Source: an uncultured Allobosea sp.
GTDB lineage: Bacteria; Pseudomonadota; Alphaproteobacteria; Rhizobiales; Beijerinckiaceae
Reading direction: 5' to 3'
Assembly: GCF_945957345.1 (NCBI RefSeq)
Contig: NZ_CAMFKW010000002.1
Location: forward strand, 62,001-126,000
Length of the DNA stretch: 64,000 nt
In this document: positions 18,184 to 26,083 of the stretch, in pieces
Layout of the letters: the number at the start of each line of letters is the position of its first letter
Numbering within the stretch: position 1 is the stretch's first letter
Notes under the pieces: model-generated
Databases searched by the model: none
What the model saw: only the letters and a program-made list of their open reading frames with translations
What the model was told of the DNA's origin: nothing
Made by a program: the position numbers and the translations under genes

Positions 18184-19303
18184 GGCTTCCACGCTTGCCG
18201 ATCGAGAGGAAATAGGCCGCCCACAGCACGCCGGTCGCGCCGCCGATCGCGAAGCGCCAGGGCGTCGAGGCGACGAGCTGGCGCAGTCCGCCCTCGATGA
18301 TCCCCGCGACGAAGAGCATCAGCACGGCTCCGCCGGCGAGTCCCGCCGCCGCCTTGCCGGCCATGGCGAGGCTGTCGAGGCGGTTGTAGCGGCCGGGAAA
18401 CAGCACCTTCTCGGCGATGACGAGCCCACCCGCGCCGCACAGGATGAGCGCGCCGATCTCGGTCACGCCATGGATCGAGAGCCAGCCGATGAAGTCGACG
18501 AGCAGGCCGCGATTGTAGTGCAGCGCCAGGAAGGCGCCGAGGATGAGGCCCTGGTAGCCGAGCAGCAGCAGTGTCGGGACGCCGCCGAGCACGCCGAGCC
18601 CGAAGGTCATGATCCCGATCGTCGCGTTGTGGCGGAACAGGAAATTGGCGAAGACCACGAAGGAATCGACGAAGCCGGGCCAGGGCGCGAAGATTTCGGT
18701 CCGGCGCAACTGGTCGGCCGTGTTCGCCGGGCCGCGCCCGCCCGCCATGCTCTCGGGAACGAGCAGGCTGAACCAGGCCTCGTTCGGCAGCACCATCAGG
18801 TAGCCTATGGCGATCCCGGCTGAGACGGCGAGCGTCGCCAGCAGGATATGCCAGCCGGCCCCGCGAACCGCCTGGGGAAAGCCGCGCTTCAGGAAGCCAC
18901 CGAGCGCCTCGAGGATGCCGACGCGCGGCCCGTAAACGACGAAAAAGGCCCGCAGCACCAGTCCTTCGAGATACAGGATCAGGTTGCGGTCGAGCGCGAT
19001 CGAGCGCGCGACGGAGAGCGAGGAGGCGGCCGTCCGGTAGAGCAGGGGCAGTTCCTGCAATTCCTCGGCGGAAAGGCGCGACAGGCCCTTCTTCTCGACA
19101 CGCGAAACGAGGCTGTCGAGCATTCGCCAGGCGGTCTCGCGATTCCGGCGGAATTCGGCGCTGCGCAGCGTGATGGTCGCGACCGGGGTGGGTGGAGCGG
19201 CGATTGGGGCGCTGTTCGGTTCTATAGCAGCCCCCTCTGCTTGATGGTGAGGTAGCGGTTGACGAGGCCGACAGCGAGGCCGCGCGGCGGGATTTCCAGG
19301 CAA
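18167..19303 (-). CDS. SpoIIM/DUF95-family membrane protein
   Basis: This is a stage-II-sporulation-protein-M-like integral membrane protein of up to 378 residues, with ~5-6 helices in its C-terminal two thirds and the family motif LLGYQGLILGAFLALHYNRG followed by SIHGVTEIGALILCGAGG. In non-sporulating bacteria it accompanies MoxR, DUF58 and RDD genes. The start is uncertain: no ATG, GTG or TTG occurs between the DUF58 stop (19222) and the conserved N-terminal region, so translation probably begins within the DUF58 gene. The TTG at 19301-19303 is the only normal initiation codon there; the alternative is a rare start codon nearer 19215. Confidence 0.8.
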   Translation of the reverse strand: MPGNPAARPRCRPRQPLPHHQAEGAAIEPNSAPIAAPPTPVATITLRSAEFRRNRETAWRMLDSLVSRVEKKGLSRLSAEELQELPLLYRTAASSLSVARSIALDRNLILYLEGLVLRAFFVVYGPRVGILEALGGFLKRGFPQAVRGAGWHILLATLAVSAGIAIGYLMVLPNEAWFSLLVPESMAGGRGPANTADQLRRTEIFAPWPGFVDSFVVFANFLFRHNATIGIMTFGLGVLGGVPTLLLLGYQGLILGAFLALHYNRGLLVDFIGWLSIHGVTEIGALILCGAGGLVIAEKVLFPGRYNRLDSLAMAGKAAAGLAGGAVLMLFVAGIIEGGLRQLVASTPWRFAIGGATGVLWAAYFLSIGKRGSHGSAT

Positions 19304-20535
19304 TGCACACCCATGCGCGCCAGCCGCTCCAGCACGACCGCGCGCTCGCGTTGCAGGTCGCGCGCGACGACCGCCTCGGCGACCGGCCGGAAGCCGGCGG
19401 GCTCGGCATCGACGATATCGGCCAGCAACGGGTCGCGCAGCGTGACGAAGATTACGGCATGGCGGTTGGCCATGCGCTGCAGGCTTTCCAGCAGCAGCCC
19501 GGCCGTGGTCGTGTCGATGAACTCGGTGAACAGGACGACCAGCGCCCGGCGCTTCAGGCGGGCGTTGAGCTCGGCGAGGCCCAGCGTGAAATTGGTCTCC
19601 TCGGCCCGGTAGCCGAGCTGGCCTGAGGCGTTCTGGAGCCGGGCGAAGGCGCTGCGGCCGGGCGAAGGCTGGACATATTGCCGGATGCGGGAATCGAAGC
19701 CGAACGAGCCGACATGGTCGCCGCTGCGCAATGCGACCCAGCCCATCAGCAAGCCGGCATGGATGGCGTGGTCGAGCCGCGGCCGCCCATCGATCGGCTC
19801 GGCCATCAGGTAGCCGGTGTCGAAGGCCAGCACGATCTGGTGGTTCCGCTCGATCCGGAATTCCTTCGACAGGAGCTTCAGGTGCTTGGCCGAGTGCTTC
19901 CAGTCGATGAAGCGGTTGTCGAGCCCCTGGACATGATCGCGCAGGGACTCGAATTCCGTACCCTCGCCCTTCTGGCGCTGGACCTTGATGCCGTCGATCG
20001 CATCGCGGCTGAAGAACTGCACGGCAGCCGAGGCGATGCCGCGGATATCGGGCACGACGTCGATCGTGAGCGCCAGCGGCCGGCGCAGGCTCCGTCCGGC
20101 GAGACCGAGCGGCCCGCGCCAGCGCAGCCAGAGCGCTTCGATGGTGATGCGCCCGCGCCGCAGCGGCCGGATCGGCAGCGCGGCCGAGCCCACGGCTGCG
20201 CGCGGGACATCGAGCCGGGCGGGCTCGGGCGGCGCGGCGTCGCCGCTCTGTTCCGGCAGGGCCTCGATGGACATCGGTCGCGACGCCCCCTCGATGGCGG
20301 CGCTCACGATCAATTGCCCTTCGCTGCCGATATAGAGGCGCGGAGGCGCATCGACCGTCAGGGCCAGACGCGAAGGCCGGACGCAGAGCACGGCATCGAG
20401 CCCGATCAGGGCCAGCACGAACAGGCCGAGATCGAGCGCGATCGGCCAGAGCGTGGCGTCGTGGATCAGCAGGCCGATGGCGACCGGCACGGTCGCCGCG
20501 AAGAGGAGGACGGCGCGCGGGGTCGGCCTGATCAT
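19222..20535 (-). CDS. DUF58 domain protein
   Basis: This is a 437-residue protein with two N-terminal membrane helices (residues ~9-50), a beta-rich domain and the DUF58 core containing [20 protein letters not shown] and [16 protein letters not shown]. The C-terminal half has a VWA-like fold ([27 protein letters not shown]). DUF58 proteins are partners of MoxR AAA ATPases and may assemble or insert metal or protein complexes at the membrane. Its ATG overlaps the MoxR stop by four bases (ATGA), so the two are translationally coupled. Confidence 0.9.
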   Translation of the reverse strand: MIRPTPRAVLLFAATVPVAIGLLIHDATLWPIALDLGLFVLALIGLDAVLCVRPSRLALTVDAPPRLYIGSEGQLIVSAAIEGASRPMSIEALPEQSGDAAPPEPARLDVPRAAVGSAALPIRPLRRGRITIEALWLRWRGPLGLAGRSLRRPLALTIDVVPDIRGIASAAVQFFSRDAIDGIKVQRQKGEGTEFESLRDHVQGLDNRFIDWKHSAKHLKLLSKEFRIERNHQIVLAFDTGYLMAEPIDGRPRLDHAIHAGLLMGWVALRSGDHVGSFGFDSRIRQYVQPSPGRSAFARLQNASGQLGYRAEETNFTLGLAELNARLKRRALVVLFTEFIDTTTAGLLLESLQRMANRHAVIFVTLRDPLLADIVDAEPAGFRPVAEAVVARDLQRERAVVLERLARMGVHCLEIPPRGLAVGLVNRYLTIKQRGLL

Positions 20536-21488
20536 CGCGGCACGGCGACTTGGTCGATGAGTTCGAGGATCACCTTGTCGGCGACGAGCCCGTCGATCTC
20601 GGCATTGGGTGCGAGCACGATCCGGTGACGGAGCAGGGGCAGGGCGATGTCCTTGACGTCGTCGGGGATGACGAAGTCGCGCCCTTGCGTCGCCGCACGC
20701 GCCCGGCTGGCCGAGGCCAGCATGGTCGCGGCGCGCGGCGAGGCGCCGGTCTCGATAGCCGGATGCTCACGCGTCGTGCGGACCAGGTCGACGATATAGC
20801 CGACCAGCGGCTCGCCGAGGGCGATCCCTCCGACCAGGGCGCGAGCCGCCAGCAACTGCTCTTCCGAGACCACGGAGGCGAGACCGAACTCCGCGAGCTT
20901 CGGCATGGCGGCGCGATGCCCATGGCGCGCGACGATGGCGAATTCCTCGTCGCGGTTGGGATAGGCGAGGTTGATCTTGAACAGGAAGCGGTCGAGCTGC
21001 GCTTCCGGCAGCGGATAGGTTCCCTGCTGCTCGATCGGGTTCTGCGTCGCGACCACCATGAAGGCCTCGCCCAGCGGATGGGTCGTACCGTCGATGGTGA
21101 CGTTGCGCTCGTTCATCGCCTGCAGCAGCGCGGCCTGCGTCTTGGGCGGTGTACGGTTGATCTCGTCGGCGAGCAGGATGTCAGTGAAGATCGGGCCGCG
21201 CGTCAGGTTGAAGCTGCTGGTGCGGAAATCGAAGAGATTGGTGCCGAGCAGGTCGCCCGGCATCATATCCGGCGTGAACTGGATGCGCCCGAAGCGCAGC
21301 GACAGCCCCGCCGCGAAGGATTGTGCCAGCAGGGTCTTGGCCGTGCCCGGCACTCCCTCCAGCAGCACATGCCCGCCGCAGAGCAGGCTGACGAGCATCA
21401 GGTCGACGACCTCGTCCTGGCCGACGACGGCCTTGCGGATCTCGCCCCGGAGACCTTCAGTGATCGTCGAGACGTCGCGGAGTTCCAT
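20532..21488 (-). CDS. MoxR-family AAA+ ATPase
   Basis: This 318-residue cytosolic AAA+ chaperone-like ATPase has Walker A GVPGTAKT, Walker [21 protein letters not shown], sensor 1 in [20 protein letters not shown], and a C-terminal lid with [18 protein letters not shown]. This is the MRP/MoxR proper subgroup. Its gene overlaps the upstream DUF4350 gene by 32 bases and the DUF58 gene by 4 bases. In known MoxR systems the ATPase acts with the DUF58/VWA partner on a client complex; the client here is not apparent. Confidence 0.94.
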   Translation of the reverse strand: MELRDVSTITEGLRGEIRKAVVGQDEVVDLMLVSLLCGGHVLLEGVPGTAKTLLAQSFAAGLSLRFGRIQFTPDMMPGDLLGTNLFDFRTSSFNLTRGPIFTDILLADEINRTPPKTQAALLQAMNERNVTIDGTTHPLGEAFMVVATQNPIEQQGTYPLPEAQLDRFLFKINLAYPNRDEEFAIVARHGHRAAMPKLAEFGLASVVSEEQLLAARALVGGIALGEPLVGYIVDLVRTTREHPAIETGASPRAATMLASASRARAATQGRDFVIPDDVKDIALPLLRHRIVLAPNAEIDGLVADKVILELIDQVAVPR

Positions 21489-22692
21489 GCGGCAGATCCT
21501 TGCGCCAGTGATGGAGGGCCTGCGCCGCGGCTAGCAGCGAGGCGAGATTGCGGAAACCGGCAGCGGGGTTGTCACTCAGCCCTGCGAGCGGTTTCGGGTC
21601 GATGCCGCGCGCCTCGGAGGCCTTTGCGAGCCATGCGGTCAGCGCGGCGCCTTCGAGCCCGGCCGGTGCCCGCAGCGCCCGTCCCGCGTCTTGAAGCGTC
21701 ATGGCGATATAGCGTTGCAGGATCGCGGCATGGTGGCCGGCATAATCGACCAGCGCCGCGGCATTGCCGATCAGCGCATGCCGGCCGGCATCGAGCCGGC
21801 GCGGTGCCGGCAGCGGCGCGCCGAAGCGCCCCATCGCCGCCCAGAGCAGCAGTGCCACCGCCACAACGATCTGGGCAAGGACGAGATTGAGCGGAAATTC
21901 ATAGAGGAATTTCAGCAGGTTCGGCGGCGATCTGCGGAAGCCGTGGATGGTCTCGTCGAAGACCAGCGTGCGGTTCCTGCCGTCGAGCAGGGCCGCGATC
22001 ACATCGCGCGCGAAGGCAGCGTTCGCGCCCTTGCCGATGCCGTGATTCTCGATCGGATCAGGATCGGCCAGCACGAGGGTCCGACGGCTGCCCTGCCGCA
22101 ACTCGCCGAGCAGGATACCGTCCGGGGTGGAGATCAAGGGCGTCAGGTTGGAGCCCTTGATCAACTGGATATCGCCCTGCACGGTCGGATCCGCCGCCGC
22201 GATCGTCTTCGTATAGGAGGCCGGCGGCTTGGTCCGGATGATATCGCCGCCACTGACCGCGGCGCTGAGCGCCGACTGGACCCGCAGCGGTGAAGCAAGC
22301 TCCGCCTGGCCGATCCAGTCCTTGCGCCTTTCGCCGGGTCGCACGGTCCATTTCGGCAGGACGAGCAGGATGCGGCCTGCGGTCGAGAGCTTGTTGCGGT
22401 TCTCGTCGCTCGTCAGACTCCCCGCCGGTTCGGCCAGGATGAGGACACCCGTCTCGCCGACCGCTTCGAGCGGTCGATCCTCGGCCCGCACTGTCCGGTA
22501 ACCCGATCCGCGCAGCAGATCGTAAAAGGCGAGATGGCCGACGGCCGAGTTCGAATGGCTGTTGGCGCCGGAGGCGAGGCCCTCCGCCTCGCGCCCGCCC
22601 ATCCCGGTCAGTAGCAGCGAGGCGGCGAACAGCGCGCAGAGGGCCGCGGCAAGCGCTGCAAGGACGCGCGGTTGGAAGGTCGCTGCCCCCAT
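21457..22692 (-). CDS. DUF4350 domain membrane protein
   Basis: This 411-residue protein has an N-terminal anchor ([18 protein letters not shown]), a periplasmic glutamine-amidotransferase-like DUF4350 domain ([32 protein letters not shown]) and a second helix near residues 265-290 ([20 protein letters not shown]). A cytoplasmic tail follows. DUF4350 proteins are regular members of MoxR-DUF58-DUF4129 clusters. The ATG overlaps the stop of the DUF4129 gene by a few bases (ATGA). Confidence 0.87.
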   Translation of the reverse strand: MGAATFQPRVLAALAAALCALFAASLLLTGMGGREAEGLASGANSHSNSAVGHLAFYDLLRGSGYRTVRAEDRPLEAVGETGVLILAEPAGSLTSDENRNKLSTAGRILLVLPKWTVRPGERRKDWIGQAELASPLRVQSALSAAVSGGDIIRTKPPASYTKTIAAADPTVQGDIQLIKGSNLTPLISTPDGILLGELRQGSRRTLVLADPDPIENHGIGKGANAAFARDVIAALLDGRNRTLVFDETIHGFRRSPPNLLKFLYEFPLNLVLAQIVVAVALLLWAAMGRFGAPLPAPRRLDAGRHALIGNAAALVDYAGHHAAILQRYIAMTLQDAGRALRAPAGLEGAALTAWLAKASEARGIDPKPLAGLSDNPAAGFRNLASLLAAAQALHHWRKDLPHGTPRRLDDH

Positions 22693-23345
22693 CAGGCCGC
22701 GCCCATCGCCAGCGAGCGTTTCAGCGTCTCGAATTCCCGCCGGCAGCCCAGATAATCCTCCCGCCCAGCCGAGCGTCCGCCGAAATAGGTCTGCTCGACC
22801 GATTGGACGATCGCCCCGAGCGCGCCGGTGCCCGCTTGCAGCAGCGAGACTTTGCGCAGGATCTCGCGACTCGTCAGCGAAACCGCGAAGCTGGTGCCGA
22901 GCCGCAAGCGGATTTCGCCGAGGCTCTTCAGCAGCAGCACATGCATGGCTTCGCCATATTGCCCGCGGCTGGCGAGATCATCCGCTTCGAGCTGCGCTTC
23001 CTCCATCCGGGCGGACGGGTTGGAGAAGCCGGATGTCGTCTCGGCCGCCTTGATCCGCCGCGAGCGGCTGAAGCCCGGCAGGCTGTCGCGCAGGGACCAG
23101 ATCGTCACGGTCACACCAAGGATGACGGCGCCCCAGAGCAGGAGGCGCAGGGTGTCGGGGGAGATGTCGAATTTCAGCCAGTCGAGCCAGCTCGCGGCCT
23201 TCGGCTCGGGCACGGGCATGTCCGTCTGGATGTCATGGCGGCGGATGCTCTGCCTGACGATCTCGCCGGCATCCGTGGCCGCCCGCGCGGCGCCGCCCAA
23301 CGCGGAGGCGCAGAATGCAACAAGCAGGAGAGGCAGTCGCTTCAC
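22692..23345 (-). CDS. DUF4129 domain membrane protein, first gene of the MoxR cluster
   Basis: This 217-residue protein has a signal peptide (CASALGGAARAATDAG), a short periplasmic stretch, one membrane helix near residues 66-84 and a cytoplasmic DUF4129 domain with SREILRKVSLL and the C-terminal VEQTYFGGRSAGREDYLGCR. Role unknown; the family travels with MoxR operons. It starts with GTG at 23345 and heads a six-gene operon in which all junctions overlap or nearly touch, so a promoter should lie in the 529-base gap upstream. Confidence 0.85.
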   Translation of the reverse strand: MKRLPLLLVAFCASALGGAARAATDAGEIVRQSIRRHDIQTDMPVPEPKAASWLDWLKFDISPDTLRLLLWGAVILGVTVTIWSLRDSLPGFSRSRRIKAAETTSGFSNPSARMEEAQLEADDLASRGQYGEAMHVLLLKSLGEIRLRLGTSFAVSLTSREILRKVSLLQAGTGALGAIVQSVEQTYFGGRSAGREDYLGCRREFETLKRSLAMGAA

Positions 23346-23874
23346 AACCTTCGAATCCGTAGGCGGCCGAAGGCACTATGGCGAAGAAACGAACGCTGCC
23401 ATAGCCTGAGAATGCGCAAGGGGCTGAGCTTGTTCTATCACGGCTTGCTCGTCGCCGACCTCGTGTCGGCGGTGCATGGGCTACGCCGTCTCCGGTTTCA
23501 TGAAGCACCCAAGCTCGAAATCCGCGATGCCGGCCGCGGGCCGCACGCCGGGGCGATAGGCCCGGGCTTGGCTGAACTGACTGCGATCGCGAAGCGGCCG
23601 CATCGGGATCCTCGGGTCGTTGGTCGACGTACCCGGACGTATTGCCTCACCGAGCCGTGAATGGCCAAAAGCAGGTGAATCCGGCTCATGATCATCGTAA
23701 GACCTTCCGGCCCTGACCGAGAAACCTCCAGCTATGGACCACATCCTCGAGCCCTTCACATCGTGAGTGGGCAACCGCCCTGGGCTCACCCCCGACCAGC
23801 CAGCCGGAACGCACCAGCGGGCCCGTTCCGACATTGCCGTGCTCCATGCGGGGCGCGCACAGGAGAACGAGGCG
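23346..23874. other. 529-base intergenic region without a recognised gene
   Basis: It lies between the divergent DUF4129 and patatin genes and must hold both promoters. Short open frames exist on both strands (for example minus 23481-23888), but none has a family signature, a good ribosome site or convincing coding character. I see no repeat of the type found at 37417 or 39705. Confidence 0.55.
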
Positions 23875-24993
23875 ATGGTGTCTAACAATAGCGGGGACGG
23901 AATGAATGTCCTCGTGCTGCAGGGTGGAGGGGCGCTTGGCTCCTATCAGGGCGGTGTCGTCCAGGCGGCCTTCGAGGCGGAAAACCATGTCGATTGGGTC
24001 GCAGGCGTCTCGATCGGCGCGATCAACTCGGCCCTCGTCGCAGGCAACCCCATTCCCCGCCGCGTCGAGCGCATCCGGGCGTTCTGGGATCTCGTCTCCT
24101 CCGGCCCGGAGTTACCCTGGCAGCCGACCGACGGCCTTCATGCCGCCATCAACGAGTTCAGCGCGGCCCTCGTGACCGTGACGGGCGTGTCCGGCTTCTT
24201 CCAGCACCATTTCCCGCCGCGCGCACTCTATGGCGCGGGGCTGCCCGGGCCGATCAGCTACTACGATACCTCCCCCTTGAGGGAGACACTGCTCAAATTG
24301 GTCGATTTCGACCTCATCAACTCCAAGCAGACGCGCCTCAGCGTCGGCGCCGTCGATGTCGAGACCGGGAACGTCGTCTATTTCGACAACTTCAAGGAGA
24401 CGATCCGGCCCGAGCACATCATGGCGTCCGGCGCCCTGCCGCCGGGTTTTCCGCCGGTCGAGATCGATGGTCGCCACTACTGGGACGGCGGCCTCGTCTC
24501 GAACACGCCCCTGCAATATGTGCTCGACTGCGCCGTCGACGAGGACATGTCGATCCTGCAGGTCGACCTCTTCCCGTCGCGCGGCCCGATGCCGGCGACC
24601 ATGGACGAGGCGAGCGTGCGCGAGAAGGACATTCGCTATTCGAGCCGCACGCGCCTCAACACCGATATGCAGGTCGACCTGCACCGCTCCAAGGAGGCGA
24701 TCCGGCGCCTCCTGCAGAAGCTGCCGCCGGAGCTGCGCGACGACCCCGACGTCAAGCACCTCGCCGAGCGTTCCAAGGAGCCGGCGATCGCCGTGCTCCA
24801 GCTCATCTATCGCAGCCGCCCTTATGAAAGCAGCGCGAAGGACTACGAGTTTTCGCGCACGACCATGCTGGAACATTGGACCGCCGGCCTCGCTGACGCG
24901 CAACGGTCCCTGGACCATCCCGATTGGAAGAACCGCAAGCGCCACGAGCGCGGCATCGCCGTCTACGACCTGACCCGCCCGGGCGGGCAATAG
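23875..24993 (+). CDS. Patatin-like phospholipase
   Basis: This 372-residue lipid acyl hydrolase has the patatin catalytic dyad: Ser46 in GVSIG (44-48) and Asp204 in WDGGLVSNTPL. The oxyanion hole glycines are in VLQGGGALGSYQGGV at the N-terminus. There is no signal peptide. In proteobacteria such patatins often lie beside acetoacetate decarboxylase and 3-hydroxybutyrate dehydrogenase genes, suggesting a role in turnover of lipids or poly-3-hydroxybutyrate. Here acetoacetate decarboxylase follows 14 bases later and a dehydrogenase survives only as a relic. The start at 23875 was chosen over upstream codons because the domain begins immediately after it. Confidence 0.9.
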   Translation: MVSNNSGDGMNVLVLQGGGALGSYQGGVVQAAFEAENHVDWVAGVSIGAINSALVAGNPIPRRVERIRAFWDLVSSGPELPWQPTDGLHAAINEFSAALVTVTGVSGFFQHHFPPRALYGAGLPGPISYYDTSPLRETLLKLVDFDLINSKQTRLSVGAVDVETGNVVYFDNFKETIRPEHIMASGALPPGFPPVEIDGRHYWDGGLVSNTPLQYVLDCAVDEDMSILQVDLFPSRGPMPATMDEASVREKDIRYSSRTRLNTDMQVDLHRSKEAIRRLLQKLPPELRDDPDVKHLAERSKEPAIAVLQLIYRSRPYESSAKDYEFSRTTMLEHWTAGLADAQRSLDHPDWKNRKRHERGIAVYDLTRPGGQ

Positions 24994-25007
24994 CGAGAGG
25001 ACACGTC

Positions 25008-25754
25008 ATGACAAGAGACGAAATCCTAGCCGCAGGCTCGATGCCGGTCGCAAGCCCGAGCTATCCTCGTCCGCCGAACCGCTTCATCAAGCGCGAATAC
25101 CTGATCATCTACTACGAATGCGACCCGCAGATCATCCGGCAAGCCTTGCCCGAGCCGCTGGAGCCCGCGCCTGGAAACCTCGTCTATTACGAGTGGATGA
25201 AGATGCCCGATTCCTCGGGCTTCGGGGATTACGAGGAATCCGGAACCGGCATTCCTGCCCTCTACAAGGGCGAGCCTTGCAGCTTCTCGGTCCAGATGTA
25301 TCTCGACGACGAGCCGCCCATTTCCGGTGGCCGCGAGATCTGGGGCTTTCCCAAGAAATGGGGCGTGCCGCGCCTCAAGGTCATCAAGGACACGCTGACC
25401 GGCACCCTCTTCTATGACGACATTCCCGTCGCCATCGGCACGATGACCTACAAGCACAGGAGCCTCGCCGACCAGCTCGACAAGGTTCGCGACGGGATCG
25501 GCGGGCTGCAGATCAATCTCAAGCTGATCCCGAAGGCCGACGGGACCGGCCTCGATGTCGCTCAGCTCGTCGGCTACAACCTCACCGACATCACCGTCCA
25601 CGGTGCCTGGGAGGGCGATGCGCGCCTCCACCTCATCCCGCATGTGAACTGCCGCGTCGCGGATTTCCCCGTCGGGAAGGTCGTGCGGGCTCGCCACCAG
25701 GTCGTCGACTTCACGCTCCCCTACGGCCGCATCCTGCACGATTACCTGGCCTGA
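25008..25754 (+). CDS. adc: Acetoacetate decarboxylase
   Basis: This 248-residue enzyme converts acetoacetate to acetone and CO2. The active-site segment GGREIWGFPKKWG contains the paired lysines K116/K117, matching the Schiff-base Lys115 and its neighbour Lys116 of the clostridial enzyme. Length is typical. The gene starts 14 bases after the patatin stop and is surely co-transcribed. The last four codons and the stop (25740-25754, Asp-Tyr-Leu-Ala-stop) are perfectly repeated directly after the stop at 25755-25769, a fresh-looking 15-base tandem duplication that does not alter the protein. Confidence 0.93.
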   Translation: MTRDEILAAGSMPVASPSYPRPPNRFIKREYLIIYYECDPQIIRQALPEPLEPAPGNLVYYEWMKMPDSSGFGDYEESGTGIPALYKGEPCSFSVQMYLDDEPPISGGREIWGFPKKWGVPRLKVIKDTLTGTLFYDDIPVAIGTMTYKHRSLADQLDKVRDGIGGLQINLKLIPKADGTGLDVAQLVGYNLTDITVHGAWEGDARLHLIPHVNCRVADFPVGKVVRARHQVVDFTLPYGRILHDYLA

Positions 25755-25769
25755 GATTACCTGGCCTGA
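25740..25769 (+). repeat. 15-base tandem duplication spanning the adc stop codon
   Basis: The unit gattacctggcctga occurs twice back to back. The first copy encodes the last four residues and the stop of the decarboxylase; the second lies just after and supplies a second in-frame stop. Confidence 0.95.
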
Positions 25770-25943
25770 AAGGCTCGCGTGGGAAAAGCAGCGGCCCTGT
25801 CGCGAACTCCGGGAGCATCGCAGATGCGCCCGGAGGGTGCTGCGTGTGTCCTCGTCAAACCATCGTTGGAACGATGTCGCGATCGGCGCCTAGATCATCG
25901 CGCGTCCCATCGGACGGCGGCGATGATCTATCATATTGTTATC

Positions 25944-25989
25944 GCAGCGGATTTGCCCGAAGACTGGATTCCACTTTTCGGTCCGATGC
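25944..25989. repeat. Intergenic hairpin, probable dispersed repeat
   Basis: The outer arms gcagcgga (25944-25951) and tccgatgc (25982-25989) pair with one mismatch, and inside them ccgaa (25957-25961) faces ttcgg (25977-25981). The internal sequence (tggattccacttttcggtcc) resembles a repeat I know from intergenic regions of Rhizobiales genomes, but the copy number cannot be tested here. It abuts the stop codon of the dehydrogenase relic. Confidence 0.6.
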
Positions 25990-26080
25990 TATAGCGCCGC
26001 TCCATTCGTGGCGGCGGAAAGCGGGCTGGCGACGTAAGAGACCAGGGACGCGATCTCTCCGGGCTCGATCATGCGCTGGG
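25989..26080 (-). pseudogene. C-terminal relic of a short-chain dehydrogenase/reductase
   Basis: On the minus strand the bases encode QRMIEPGEIASLV then SYVASPLSAATNGAAL and a stop. This is the conserved C-terminal segment of SDR oxidoreductases (EPxEIAxLVxYxxSPLxxATNGAAL), which in intact enzymes continues RVDGG. Nothing upstream matches: the C-terminus of the neighbouring ABC gene takes over by 26084. So only ~30 codons remain, cut at both ends. The remaining bases of the 25755-26083 gap hold the tandem repeat and hairpin above but no gene. A 3-hydroxybutyrate-dehydrogenase-type origin would fit the adc neighbour, but the fragment is too short to decide. Confidence 0.7.
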
Positions 26081-26083
26081 TTC

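Noticed and set aside
19222..23345. The MoxR-DUF58-DUF4129-DUF4350-SpoIIM-RDD operon as a new system
   Set aside because: This gene set is a known, widespread cluster in proteobacteria; only the client of the ATPase is unknown.
23481..23888. A 135-codon minus-strand frame in the 529-base gap upstream of patatin
   Set aside because: Arg/Ser/Pro-rich composition typical of a random GC-rich frame, no ribosome site, and it overlaps the patatin start.
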